A DNA stretch of 64,000 nucleotides from Candidatus Dojkabacteria bacterium (GTDB taxonomy: Bacteria; Patescibacteria; Dojkabacteria; SC72; JAFGCJ01), in the NCBI GenBank assembly GCA_016932785.1, contig JAFGCJ010000002.1, positions 534,549 through 598,548 on the forward strand, written 5' to 3'. The notes beneath the pieces are model-generated. The model was given only the letters and a program-made list of their open reading frames with translations. It searched no databases and was not told where the DNA came from. Each line of letters opens with the position of its first letter. Within the stretch, counting starts at the first letter, position 1. Shown piece after piece: positions 56,667 through 64,000 of this stretch. Both the position numbers and the translations under genes were made by a program.

Positions 56667-58586
56667 CTATTTAACTACTTCCCCCTCCTGGACATCGTCA
56701 CCTTTTTTGCTTTGTTTTTTTTCATCAGAGGAGTCTGATTTCTTGTCCTTCTTCTCTTCTTTATCAACCTCTTTTGCTGCTTTCTCGTACAGTTTTTTCC
56801 CAATCTCCTGTAACTTTCCTTGAAGACCCTTCGTCATATCCTTAACTATTGATTCATCGAAGTCCTCTTTAGATATCTCCTTTCGCACTTTCTCAGAAAG
56901 CTCTTCTATTTCTTTCTTTTCCGAATCACTCACCTTGTCTTTTGCGTCATCAAGAAGCTTCTTAGCACTAAAACAGAGGGTATCTGCTTCATTTCTAACC
57001 TCGGCTCTCTGACGCTTCTTCTTGTCATCGGAGGCATGTTTTGCCGCCTCTTCAACCATCTTCTCCACCTCTTCCTCCTCAAGACTTGTTGATGCTGTTA
57101 TCGTTATGTCCTGCTTCTTGCCTGTAGCTTTATCGTGAGCCTCGACCTTCAATATTCCGTTTGCATCGATACTAAAGGTGACTTCGATCTGCGGAATTCC
57201 TCGAGGTGCGGGAGGTATCCCATCCAGGATAAATTTCCCGAGTGTCTTATTATCTGCTGCCATTTCACGCTCACCCTGAAGAACATGGACTTCGACAGCA
57301 GGCTGATTGTCTGCCGCAGTTGAAAAGATCTGTTTTTTCTCAACTGGTATCGTTGTATTTCTTTCAATGAGTTTTGTCATAACACCACCAAGTGTCTCCA
57401 AACCCAGAGATAAAGGTGTTACATCAAGCAAAGTGATGTCGTGAACTTCACCTCCCAAGACACCAGCTTGAATTGCAGCCCCGACGGAAACAACCTCATC
57501 TGGATTTACTGTCTTATTAGGCTCTTTTCCAAAGATTTCTTTTGCCTTGCGCTGAACAAGAGGCATTCTTGTCATTCCACCAACCATAAGAATTTCATCT
57601 ACATCTTTGGTCTCGAGCTTGGCGTCTTTCAAAGCCTTCTCACAAGGCCCTACGGTCTTTTCGACAAGATCCATAACAAGCTTCTCATACTCCGACCTGG
57701 TAATCTCTCGGTTAAGATGCTTAGCTCCTTTATCGTCAGCTGTAATAAAAGGAATATTTATTGTGGTGCTTTCAGATGTAGACAGCTCTATCTTTGCCTT
57801 TTCAGAAGCCTCCTTAAGACGCTGCAGAGCTGTGCGGTCTTCCCTTAAATCTATCCCTTCTTTATTCTTAAATTCATCTGCGAGAAAATCTATAAGCTTC
57901 TGATCAAAGTTATCACCACCTAGATGTGTGTCTCCATTCGTTGAAAGAACCTCAAAAACACCATCACCTATTTCAAGAATCGAAATGTCGAATGTTCCTC
58001 CGCCTAGATCAAAAACAGCAATCTTTTCGTCCTTTTTCTTATCCATTCCATATGCCAAAGCCGCAGCTGTAGGCTCATTGATAATCCTTTTAACAACAAA
58101 TCCAGCAATTTTCCCCGCGTCCTTAGTGGCCTGCCTCTGAGAATCATCAAAATAGGCTGGAACTGTAATTACAGCTTCAGTAACTTTCTCGCCAAGATAT
58201 TCCTCTGCGTCTGACTTCATTTTCTGAAGAACCTTTGCCGACACCTCCTGGGGGGTGAGCCAGTCATTCCCAAATTTAATTTCAACCCCACCTTTCTTGC
58301 CTTCTCTCATTTCGAAAGGGAGAAAGTCTTTGTCGATTTTTACCTCTTCATCTTCCCATCTACGTCCTATTAACCTTTTAACGGAATATATGGTATTTTC
58401 AGGGTTTGTAACTGCCTGGTTTTTTGCAGGTGTTCCGACTATTAATTCCCCGTCTTCTCCCAGGGCCACTACCGAAGGAGTAAGTCTTCCCCCCTGAGCA
58501 TTCGGAATCACAGTTGGATTTCCTCCCTGCATGACAGACATTACTGAGTTTGTAGTACCCAAATCTATTCCTAGTATTTTACTCAT
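56667..58586 (-). CDS. dnaK: Chaperone DnaK (Hsp70)
   Basis: The 639-residue protein is full length: 'KILGIDLGTTNSVMSVMQGG' at the start, 'VPAYFDDSQRQATKDAGKIA', 'NEPTAAALAYGMD', 'VFDLGGGTFDISILEIGDGV', 'EILMVGGMTRMPLVQRKAKE', substrate-binding domain 'LLDVTPLSLGLETLGGVMTK', and a Lys/Asp-rich lid tail. It lacks the C-terminal EEVD-like or GG(F/V) features of other groups. It refolds clients with DnaJ and GrpE. It is third in hrcA-grpE-dnaK; the 77-base gap after grpE contains a small GAGTG/CACTC hairpin that may adjust dnaK expression. Confidence 0.98.
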   Translation of the reverse strand: MSKILGIDLGTTNSVMSVMQGGNPTVIPNAQGGRLTPSVVALGEDGELIVGTPAKNQAVTNPENTIYSVKRLIGRRWEDEEVKIDKDFLPFEMREGKKGGVEIKFGNDWLTPQEVSAKVLQKMKSDAEEYLGEKVTEAVITVPAYFDDSQRQATKDAGKIAGFVVKRIINEPTAAALAYGMDKKKDEKIAVFDLGGGTFDISILEIGDGVFEVLSTNGDTHLGGDNFDQKLIDFLADEFKNKEGIDLREDRTALQRLKEASEKAKIELSTSESTTINIPFITADDKGAKHLNREITRSEYEKLVMDLVEKTVGPCEKALKDAKLETKDVDEILMVGGMTRMPLVQRKAKEIFGKEPNKTVNPDEVVSVGAAIQAGVLGGEVHDITLLDVTPLSLGLETLGGVMTKLIERNTTIPVEKKQIFSTAADNQPAVEVHVLQGEREMAADNKTLGKFILDGIPPAPRGIPQIEVTFSIDANGILKVEAHDKATGKKQDITITASTSLEEEEVEKMVEEAAKHASDDKKKRQRAEVRNEADTLCFSAKKLLDDAKDKVSDSEKKEIEELSEKVRKEISKEDFDESIVKDMTKGLQGKLQEIGKKLYEKAAKEVDKEEKKDKKSDSSDEKKQSKKGDDVQEGEVVK

Positions 58587-58663
58587 TTTTGGTTATTATT
58601 AATTTTATTTGTTAGTAAAGCGAGTGAAGAAACACTCAAGAATATTTCTTCGAATCAACTGAT

Positions 58664-59209
58664 CTAAGAGGGGGCAGGCTGCCCCTTATTTACAAGAACT
58701 CTTGCTGGCCGGACGACCATGTCTCCAAGCTTGTACCCATTTTGTACAACCTTCGCGATATGCCCATCCTTTCCTTCACACACAATACCTACAGCCTCAT
58801 GCAGATCCGCATTAAATTTATCACCCTCTTTTGCATCAATGATTTCACCACCCATCTCAGAAATGATAAGCCTGAACTTGCTGAGAATCTGAGTTATTCC
58901 CTCACGCCAGCCCTTCTCATCTTCAACATGATCAACGGCGACATCTATGTCATCGGCAAGGTCGATTATTTTCCTCAACAGGTCCGACCGAATTACCTTT
59001 TCCTCAAAATCCAGTCTTTTTTCCATGTCTTTTCTCAGATTTTGGTAGTCTGAAAGAGCCTTCTTCAAACTATTTTCAAGTTCCTGGATCTTTTCTTCAT
59101 TTCGTTCGGCATTCTTACCTTGGTTTGACTTGGAGCCCTGTTTCCCAGAAGAAACATCTCCATTTCCCACTCCAACATCTACTTTAGGTTTATTTTTACT
59201 TACTACCAT
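58664..59209 (-). CDS. grpE: Nucleotide exchange factor GrpE
   Basis: The 181-residue protein has a low-complexity N-terminus, a long dimerising helix ('KIQELENSLKKALSDYQNLR') and the beta-domain signature ('FNADLHEAVGIVCEGKDGHI', 'VVQNGYKLGDMVVRPARVLV'). It releases ADP from DnaK. It lies 21 bases after hrcA. Confidence 0.95.
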   Translation of the reverse strand: MVVSKNKPKVDVGVGNGDVSSGKQGSKSNQGKNAERNEEKIQELENSLKKALSDYQNLRKDMEKRLDFEEKVIRSDLLRKIIDLADDIDVAVDHVEDEKGWREGITQILSKFRLIISEMGGEIIDAKEGDKFNADLHEAVGIVCEGKDGHIAKVVQNGYKLGDMVVRPARVLVNKGQPAPS

Positions 59210-59230
59210 AGGTGAAAATCTAATAAATAT

Positions 59231-59947
59231 TTACCATCCTCTAACGGACTGCTGTATTGTGTCTCTCACAAACCGAAGCAAAGGGATAACCTTGGAATAT
59301 CTCATTCTTCGCGGACCAATTACTCCGACATATCCTGCCTTATCATTAAGATATTTAAAGGGTGCAAACACAATGGCACATGATCTTAATCCTTTCACAT
59401 CACTTTCCTCACCCATAATTAAGCAGACATCCTTCGAGACGCCTTTCTCAAAAACCTTCCGCAACAATCGATCATTCTCCAATAGCGTCATAACGTTTTC
59501 AAGCACCTCAATATCTCTAAGCTCTTTATATCCTGTAAGCGAAGATACACCTTTGAATCTCAACACATCATTAAGAAGAGAAACAGCTGTACTACCTGTC
59601 TGAGTTGAAAGAATATCTAGTGCTCTTCTAATTATCTTCTCTTCCTCAAACTTGTTTCTAAGGAGCTCCATCTTCAATTCTGCTTCTTCTGAAGCTGGAA
59701 CAGGATCTTCCTCCATAATTTCCCTCACAAAAAACCGTATTCCTAGATTGGTCGGATAGCGACCTGAAGAAGAATGAGCCTTATATAAATATCCCATATC
59801 AGAGAGCTCAACCATCTCATGGCGCACGGTGGCAGGACTTACCCTAACATCATAGTCAGACACTACACTATTTGAGCTGACAGCATCTGCGCTCTTCATA
59901 AATTCACGCATAATAACCTCCAAAATCCGCCTTTGTCTCTCAGTCAT
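59231..59947 (-). CDS. hrcA: Heat-inducible transcription repressor HrcA, short form
   Basis: The 238-residue protein has the HrcA winged helix: 'MTERQRRILEVIMREFMKSA', 'SPATVRHEMVELSDMGYLYK', 'AHSSSGRYPTNLGIRFFVRE'. The GAF-like domain follows with 'FKGVSSLTGYKELRDIEVLE' and 'GYVGVIGPRRMRYSKVIPLL' at the end. Typical HrcA is about 340 residues; roughly 100 residues of the inserted dimerisation domain are missing. It represses heat-shock genes through CIRCE; a CIRCE-like dyad lies 7 bases before this ATG, so the operon is probably autoregulated. Confidence 0.92.
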   Translation of the reverse strand: MTERQRRILEVIMREFMKSADAVSSNSVVSDYDVRVSPATVRHEMVELSDMGYLYKAHSSSGRYPTNLGIRFFVREIMEEDPVPASEEAELKMELLRNKFEEEKIIRRALDILSTQTGSTAVSLLNDVLRFKGVSSLTGYKELRDIEVLENVMTLLENDRLLRKVFEKGVSKDVCLIMGEESDVKGLRSCAIVFAPFKYLNDKAGYVGVIGPRRMRYSKVIPLLRFVRDTIQQSVRGW

Positions 59948-59953
59948 ATTTAC

Positions 59954-59980
59954 TTAGCAAATAGTTTAGTTGTTTGCTAG
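59954..59980. promoter_or_regulatory. CIRCE-like HrcA operator
   Basis: TTAGCAAAT-N9-GTTTGCTAG keeps the 9-9-9 geometry and outer TTAGCA/TGCTA(A/G) of the classical CIRCE (TTAGCACTC-N9-GAGTGCTAA) but differs in the inner bases of both arms. It lies between the hrcA promoter and the hrcA ATG. Confidence 0.75.
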
Positions 59981-59984
59981 TCTG

Positions 59985-60014
59985 AGGATATCCTATCAGG
60001 GGAAGGTTTGTCAA
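59985..60014 (-). promoter_or_regulatory. Promoter of hrcA-grpE-dnaK
   Basis: On the minus strand TTGACA (60014-60009), an 18-base spacer and TATCCT (59990-59985) place the start near 59978, inside the CIRCE-like dyad. The leader of about 30 bases would contain most of the operator. Confidence 0.6.
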
Positions 60015-60081
60015 TAATTTTAAGACTCATAATAAACCTACCCCATTACATTGATCTTCCTATAAAGGAAAATATCGTAAA

Positions 60082-61596
60082 TTAATAGATCGTTACACGC
60101 TCCAACAGCGAATCTTCATAATAGACAATTTTCTCTTCCGGAAGAAGTAATGCGTGAGTAGGTTTTATTCCAGCGACAAGACCGGGATTATGGGACACAA
60201 CAATCAGAGATTCAGGATACCCGGATATGGTTTCAATTAAGATGTCCTGTGATTGCGGATCCAAGAAGGTCGTCGGTTCATCAAGCAATAGCAGATTATG
60301 ACCAGAGTAGAAGAGTTTTGCCAATGCCAACCGGGTTCTTTCTCCTCCAGATAAAGTCGATATTCTCTGAAATACCTGTTCTTTTGTAAAAAGAAAGTTC
60401 CCAAGATAGCTCCTAATTTTCCCTCTATCTTCTCGTCCCCTTTCCATTCCTTTCAACTCATCAAGGGGAGTCCTTGAGTAGTCAAGATTCTCGTATTCTT
60501 GCGCATAGTATCCTAGTTCAACATTATATCCCAGTTTTATCTCAGCTTTTCCCCCTGGGCCATTATCCGGTTCTAGTTTCCCTGCAATCATTTTTAATAA
60601 CGTTGTCTTCCCTACACCGTTTACTCCGATTACAACCATCCTTTGTTTCCGGATTAGTGTGAAATTTATATCACACAGAACCTGCTTTATTCCTGTTTCC
60701 GTTAGAAAGGATTTGCTTACATTACTAACCTCGAGTATCTTATGCCCGGGTTTTTCTCTTATCTGAAAGGGAACTCTCATTTTCTTTGATTTCAGAATCC
60801 TGTGATCAAATGACTCCTTCATAACAACAGCCTTCTCTCGTATCTTTGCAGCTGTATGTTTGTACTTTTTAACCTGCCCTAAATTTTTTGCCTTTATCAG
60901 AAGCTTCTTATACTCATTTTCTTCCTTTTTGATTCTCTTAATAACCTGATCATCCTCAAGCTCTTTCTGGGCCAAAAATTTCGAATAATTACCCTTATAC
61001 TGATCTATCTTGTGTGTAAACTCATTTAAAAACCATACCTTATCGATGCTCTGGTCCATAAGCCTAATATCATGAGATACAACAAGAACTCCCCCCTTAT
61101 ATTTTCCAAGATATTTCATAAGCCAATTGGCCGCATTTATATCAAGAAAATTGGTAGGTTCATCAAGGATAAGCATATCTGGCTCATCCAGGAGTAGCTT
61201 TACTATCGCAACCTTAGTTTTTTGTCCGCCACTCAATTTACTGAAGCTACTTCCAGGTAACTTATCACTCATTCCAATCTTTGCCAGCAACTCGGAAATC
61301 TTATAATCCTCATGATGTGCCTCACCTTCATCATTAATAAAATCTCGAATAGATACCGATCCTGATGCACAACAGTCATCACCAATTTCTTGAGGCATAT
61401 AACCAGTAACAAAAGAATTTCTAATTTTTCCAGAATCCGGCTCGATCTCGCCAACAATTATTTTTAGTAATGTTGACTTCCCAGCTCCATTAACACCTAT
61501 CAGCCCTACTTTCTGTCCTGGGCCAATTGAACCAGAAACTTTATCCAGCAGACCTTCATTAGAATATGCAAATGTAATTTCATCCAGTGCAAGCAT
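60082..61596 (-). CDS. ABC-F family ATPase
   Basis: The 504-residue protein starts MLALDEITFAYSNEGLLDKV. Two ABC domains are present: Walker A 'GVNGAGKSTLLKI' and 'GVNGVGKTTLLKM', signatures 'LSGGQKTKVA' and 'LSGGERTRLALA', Walker B 'MLILDEPTNFLDI' and 'LLLLDEPTTFLDP'. A Lys-rich interdomain linker of about 80 residues ('KRIKKEENEYKKLLIKAKNL') is the P-site tRNA interaction motif of this family. No transmembrane domain. ABC-F proteins act on the ribosome in translation or antibiotic protection. I use ATG 61596; an in-frame start at 61665 would add 23 residues outside the conserved domain. Confidence 0.9.
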   Translation of the reverse strand: MLALDEITFAYSNEGLLDKVSGSIGPGQKVGLIGVNGAGKSTLLKIIVGEIEPDSGKIRNSFVTGYMPQEIGDDCCASGSVSIRDFINDEGEAHHEDYKISELLAKIGMSDKLPGSSFSKLSGGQKTKVAIVKLLLDEPDMLILDEPTNFLDINAANWLMKYLGKYKGGVLVVSHDIRLMDQSIDKVWFLNEFTHKIDQYKGNYSKFLAQKELEDDQVIKRIKKEENEYKKLLIKAKNLGQVKKYKHTAAKIREKAVVMKESFDHRILKSKKMRVPFQIREKPGHKILEVSNVSKSFLTETGIKQVLCDINFTLIRKQRMVVIGVNGVGKTTLLKMIAGKLEPDNGPGGKAEIKLGYNVELGYYAQEYENLDYSRTPLDELKGMERGREDRGKIRSYLGNFLFTKEQVFQRISTLSGGERTRLALAKLFYSGHNLLLLDEPTTFLDPQSQDILIETISGYPESLIVVSHNPGLVAGIKPTHALLLPEEKIVYYEDSLLERVTIY

Positions 61597-61772
61597 GTAG
61601 ACGAGATAAATTTGAGATAATTTAAGCAACTTGGATATACTCACAGATTTCTCAAAGTCTGACATATTATAGCAATTCTCTCATTACTCAAAGAGGAAAA
61701 TATTCATTCAATCCCACAAAAGACTAGAACACCTACTTTAGCATCCCCCAAAATTTATGAAATTTCCCTTAC

Positions 61773-61801
61773 TTGACAAGGTAAATTAAATATTATAGAT
61801 T
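61773..61801 (+). promoter_or_regulatory. Promoter of the WxL-like surface pair
   Basis: TTGACA (61773-61778), a 17-base spacer and TAGATT (61796-61801) predict a start near 61808 and a 27-base leader before ATG 61835. The spacer is almost pure A/T. Confidence 0.5.
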
Positions 61802-61834
61802 GAAAATAGTAGATAAATTTACTGCCCAGTAATT

Positions 61835-62542
61835 ATGTTATTTAAACTGCCTAAATCCCTACTTAGAAAAGGAGACCTTTTAGTAATTATGGCTGTATTC
61901 ACAGTCTTAGTTACCGTAGGAGCTGCCCTAAGTCTCAAGGTTTCAGCAAGTAATACTTCCAATTTTACCCAGACAATAAATACCGGAACACTTTCGGTAG
62001 ACATTGTTGACGCTGCATATTCATCTGTTGCAAGCCCCACGGTTGCGATGGGAGCAGTTGACTTCAATTTCTCTTGTCAAACCTCCACAGGAACATTTGG
62101 AACAGCAACAGAACAGATTTATATTGTCAATCCCGATGCGGCAGATAACGGTTGGACTGTGTCACTTGCCGGATCTGCTACAACCGCCCTCTGGGACAGT
62201 GCCGGTACAGACTACGATTTCAACGACCCGACCGGCTCAGGATGTACAGATGGAGCTGATACTGACTCATTTGGCGGACAGATGACGGTAGATGCCTCTG
62301 GAGCAACATTATCGGTAGGTAACTGTTCAAGCTGCGGTACAGGAAACATCTCACTTGGTACTTCCTCAGCATTCAGTGAAGGTGTAACCGACAGTATAAC
62401 AATTGCAACAGCTGCAGCAGCTTCGGACGATGTCGGTGACTGGACCATTCAGGGAATCTCAATATCTCAGGAAATCCCAGCAGAACAACCTGCGGCTAGC
62501 GATTACGATATTGATATGGTACTTAGCATCGTAGCGAACTAA
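61835..62542 (+). CDS. Exported WxL-like/TasA-like surface protein
   Basis: The 235-residue protein has an N-terminal export helix (about 15-36, 'LLVIMAVFTVLVTVGAALSL') followed by 'KVSASNTSNFTQTINTGTLS', the layout of TasA/camelysin and WxL proteins. The mature part is a Gly/Thr/Ala-rich beta domain with 'AADNGWTVSLAGS' (a W-x-V relative of WxL) and 'DDVGDWTIQGISISQEIP'. Four Cys fall in 'CQTSTG', 'GSGCTDGA', 'VGNCSSCGTG'. WxL proteins bind the cell wall and form complexes with DUF916 partners; one is encoded 18 bases downstream. Assignment is by fold pattern and partner, not by a strict WxL match. Confidence 0.65.
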   Translation: MLFKLPKSLLRKGDLLVIMAVFTVLVTVGAALSLKVSASNTSNFTQTINTGTLSVDIVDAAYSSVASPTVAMGAVDFNFSCQTSTGTFGTATEQIYIVNPDAADNGWTVSLAGSATTALWDSAGTDYDFNDPTGSGCTDGADTDSFGGQMTVDASGATLSVGNCSSCGTGNISLGTSSAFSEGVTDSITIATAAAASDDVGDWTIQGISISQEIPAEQPAASDYDIDMVLSIVAN

Positions 62543-62560
62543 TACCCGAAACCAAAATTA

Positions 62561-63754
62561 ATGCTTTACAAAAGAAAAATAACAACGAAAAAGTGCAGCT
62601 ATGCACGAGGGTTGATCCTTGCTTTAGCTGTATTTTGCTTTATACAGACAGGCTTTGAGCTCATCTCCCCGTACCCAGCTGAGGCTATCGAGTACAGAGG
62701 TATAGGAGGCAGTCCCGCCTACCCCAGGGAAGATAACGAAAGAACGAAATCTATATTCATTCATACTCTGGAACCTGGTGAGATAGGGGAAGATGGGGTT
62801 AAGGTTGTAAACAGCTCAGATAAGCCAGTCGATCTGTCGATTTTTTCTGTAGACTCGATTAGATCCTCGGGCGGAGGATTCGCTTGCAAACAGAAAAGCG
62901 AAGAGCAAACCGACGTAGGAAAATGGATAGAACTCGAGAAGGATTTTGTCTCTCTACCTCCAAACGGTCAAGAGGTAATAGATTTCACAATCACAGTTCC
63001 TGAAGGCCCAGATGTCGGTGAACACAACGGCTGCATTGTCATTCAGGAAAAAGAATCCACAAGCAGTATAAAGCAGAAACCAGGCATAAACATAATCTAT
63101 CGGACAGGTATCCGAGTAGCAGTTACTATTCCAGGCAATCTAATCAAAAAACTGGAGATTTCGGATTATAGCGTAGAAAAAAGAGACAATGGTAATTTCT
63201 TTCTTAATCCCGAAGTCACCAACAAGGGAAATGTCTCTGTCGATACCGACATCAAGGTACATATCACTTACTTTTGGGGAAAGGAACTCGATACTCAAGG
63301 AGGAGAATACGTAGTACTCCGTGATGATACTGCTGAATGGAATTTTGAACTCAAAAAACCGTTCTGGGGAGGCTGGTACAAAACTTATTTCACTGCTGAA
63401 TACGACACCAATCCTAACCTGGAGATTGGTAAAAGCGATAAGGACAGTACAAAAAAACTAACCAGCAAAACTATAACATTCTTTAGTTTCCCTACAACAG
63501 AAGCATTAATAATATACATTTCTGTGGTCCTGCTGATCTTGGGCACAGGTATAAGCATCCTTATCCATTTCATGAGAAAAAAATGGATAAATGAATCCTG
63601 GGTAAACTACAACGTCAAGTCTGACGACAACATAATGGACATCGCAAAGAAAAAAGACGTCTCCTGGCGCATGCTAGCACGTGCAAACAAAATCAAAAAA
63701 CCTTATACTGTAAAAAGGGGTACCACAATTAAAGTACCTCCAAAAGAAAAATAG
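62561..63754 (+). CDS. DUF916-like (WxL-interacting) membrane protein with C-terminal LysM
   Basis: The 397-residue protein has an N-terminal export helix (about 16-40), then a DUF916/WxLIP-like domain: 'GIGGSPAYPREDNERTKSIF', 'HTLEPGEIGEDGVKVVNSSD', 'VSLPPNGQEVIDFTITVPEG', 'GEHNGCIVIQEKESTSSIKQ', 'IRVAVTIPGNLIKKLEISDY'. A second sandwich and a transmembrane helix (about 315-340) follow, then a LysM domain ('VNYNVKSDDNIMDIAKKKDV'). If the topology is N-out, the LysM would be cytoplasmic, which is odd for a peptidoglycan-binding domain. It probably binds the upstream WxL-like protein. Confidence 0.75.
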   Translation: MLYKRKITTKKCSYARGLILALAVFCFIQTGFELISPYPAEAIEYRGIGGSPAYPREDNERTKSIFIHTLEPGEIGEDGVKVVNSSDKPVDLSIFSVDSIRSSGGGFACKQKSEEQTDVGKWIELEKDFVSLPPNGQEVIDFTITVPEGPDVGEHNGCIVIQEKESTSSIKQKPGINIIYRTGIRVAVTIPGNLIKKLEISDYSVEKRDNGNFFLNPEVTNKGNVSVDTDIKVHITYFWGKELDTQGGEYVVLRDDTAEWNFELKKPFWGGWYKTYFTAEYDTNPNLEIGKSDKDSTKKLTSKTITFFSFPTTEALIIYISVVLLILGTGISILIHFMRKKWINESWVNYNVKSDDNIMDIAKKKDVSWRMLARANKIKKPYTVKRGTTIKVPPKEK

Positions 63755-63774
63755 TTTGCAAACTGCTCGCAAGG

Positions 63775-64000
63775 ATGTGTAAAAATGCTAAAAAGACAAA
63801 AACACTATATGTTTCTCTGATATTCTCTGTTTTAATTTCTGTGGCCGCTTTTATCACTGTCTTCGTTTTTGTCAGGAAGATGCCATCAAGAGCTGCCGTA
63901 GTAACAATAGACGGTACTACAAGTACAACAGACGCCTCCCACCTAACCCAACCCTCCACTGTTTTCACCTCTGATACCACCGGGTACATTTTCTACAGAG
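63775..64000 (+). CDS. Exported protein, 5' part only (continues past the window)
   Basis: The frame is open from ATG 63775 to the window end. The product begins MCKNAKKTKTLYVSLIFSVL, one hydrophobic helix, then 'FVRKMPSRAAVVTIDGTTST' and a Thr/Ser-rich segment. The 'RAA' just after the helix recalls the export regions of the proteins at 26824 and 39905. It begins 20 bases after the DUF916-like gene and is probably a third member of this surface operon. No domain is visible in the 75 residues present. Confidence 0.6.
   Translation, partial: MCKNAKKTKTLYVSLIFSVLISVAAFITVFVFVRKMPSRAAVVTIDGTTSTTDASHLTQPSTVFTSDTTGYIFYR

Noticed and set aside
1..64000. Insertion sequences, prophage or integrase genes
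   Set aside because: No transposase, integrase or phage structural gene is recognisable; the baseplate-J match belongs to a cellular membrane-protein family.

Overview
This window reads as a chromosomal segment of a Candidate Phyla Radiation (Patescibacteria) bacterium. The evidence is: compact genes that overlap or abut; a short AlaRS without its C-terminal region; PrgI plus a VirB4-type ATPase; RNase J together with PNPase; a GreA reduced to its C-terminal domain; surface proteins with xRN[RQ]AA export regions; and few Shine-Dalgarno sites. TGA is used as a stop, so the code-25 lineages (Gracilibacteria/Absconditabacteria) are excluded. A Dojkabacteria/Microgenomates-like host is possible, but I cannot fix the phylum.

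Layout. 1-3.7 kb: a membrane protein cut by the left edge, a TrmB-type regulator, a tRNA-like RNA immediately before an uncharacterised enzyme-like gene, an ICMT-like methyltransferase, a zinc-ribbon remnant and tRNA-Ser(GGA). 3.8-12.3 kb: a baseplate-J-like membrane protein with an FtsA/PilM-like ATPase, a membrane GT2 glycosyltransferase, RNase J, a mini-GreA and a second TrmB regulator. 12.3-22.2 kb: one long minus-strand information-processing run, nusA-ylxR-infB-DHH-rpsO-pnp-Lon-like ATPase-UDG4-GAD protein. 22.2-23.8 kb: a small membrane peptide and dnaJ.

24-40.7 kb is mostly cell envelope: sortase, solute-binding protein, Ig/cadherin-like surface proteins, MltG, LCP, an O-antigen-ligase/TPR protein and a QPETG-bearing surface protein. 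alaS, ruvX and holA are interspersed. 40.7-43.3 kb holds four divergent tandem paralogues built from a GNAT-like half-module. Then come rpsT with two membrane proteins, an orphan helical protein, a 0.85-kb gene-free block of long imperfect palindromes (46.27-46.94 kb), lepA, an orphan gene, recF and a nucleotidyltransferase.

52.2-56.6 kb is a split VirB4/PrgI secretion module. 56.7-60.0 kb is the hrcA-grpE-dnaK heat-shock operon with a CIRCE-like operator; a weaker relative of that operator lies before dnaJ. An ABC-F ATPase and a WxL-like/DUF916-LysM surface pair close the window, with one more exported protein cut by the right edge.

Two themes link the window. First, many genes have a -10 element (often extended, TGnTAnnnT) only 6-11 bases before the start codon, which implies leaderless or near-leaderless mRNAs. 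Second, several families are reduced to single domains or have lost catalytic motifs (Lon, DHH, GreA, GAD, AlaRS, HrcA). The most unusual items are the tRNA-like RNA with its neighbour gene, and the palindrome array, where two units are related and carry compensatory stem changes.
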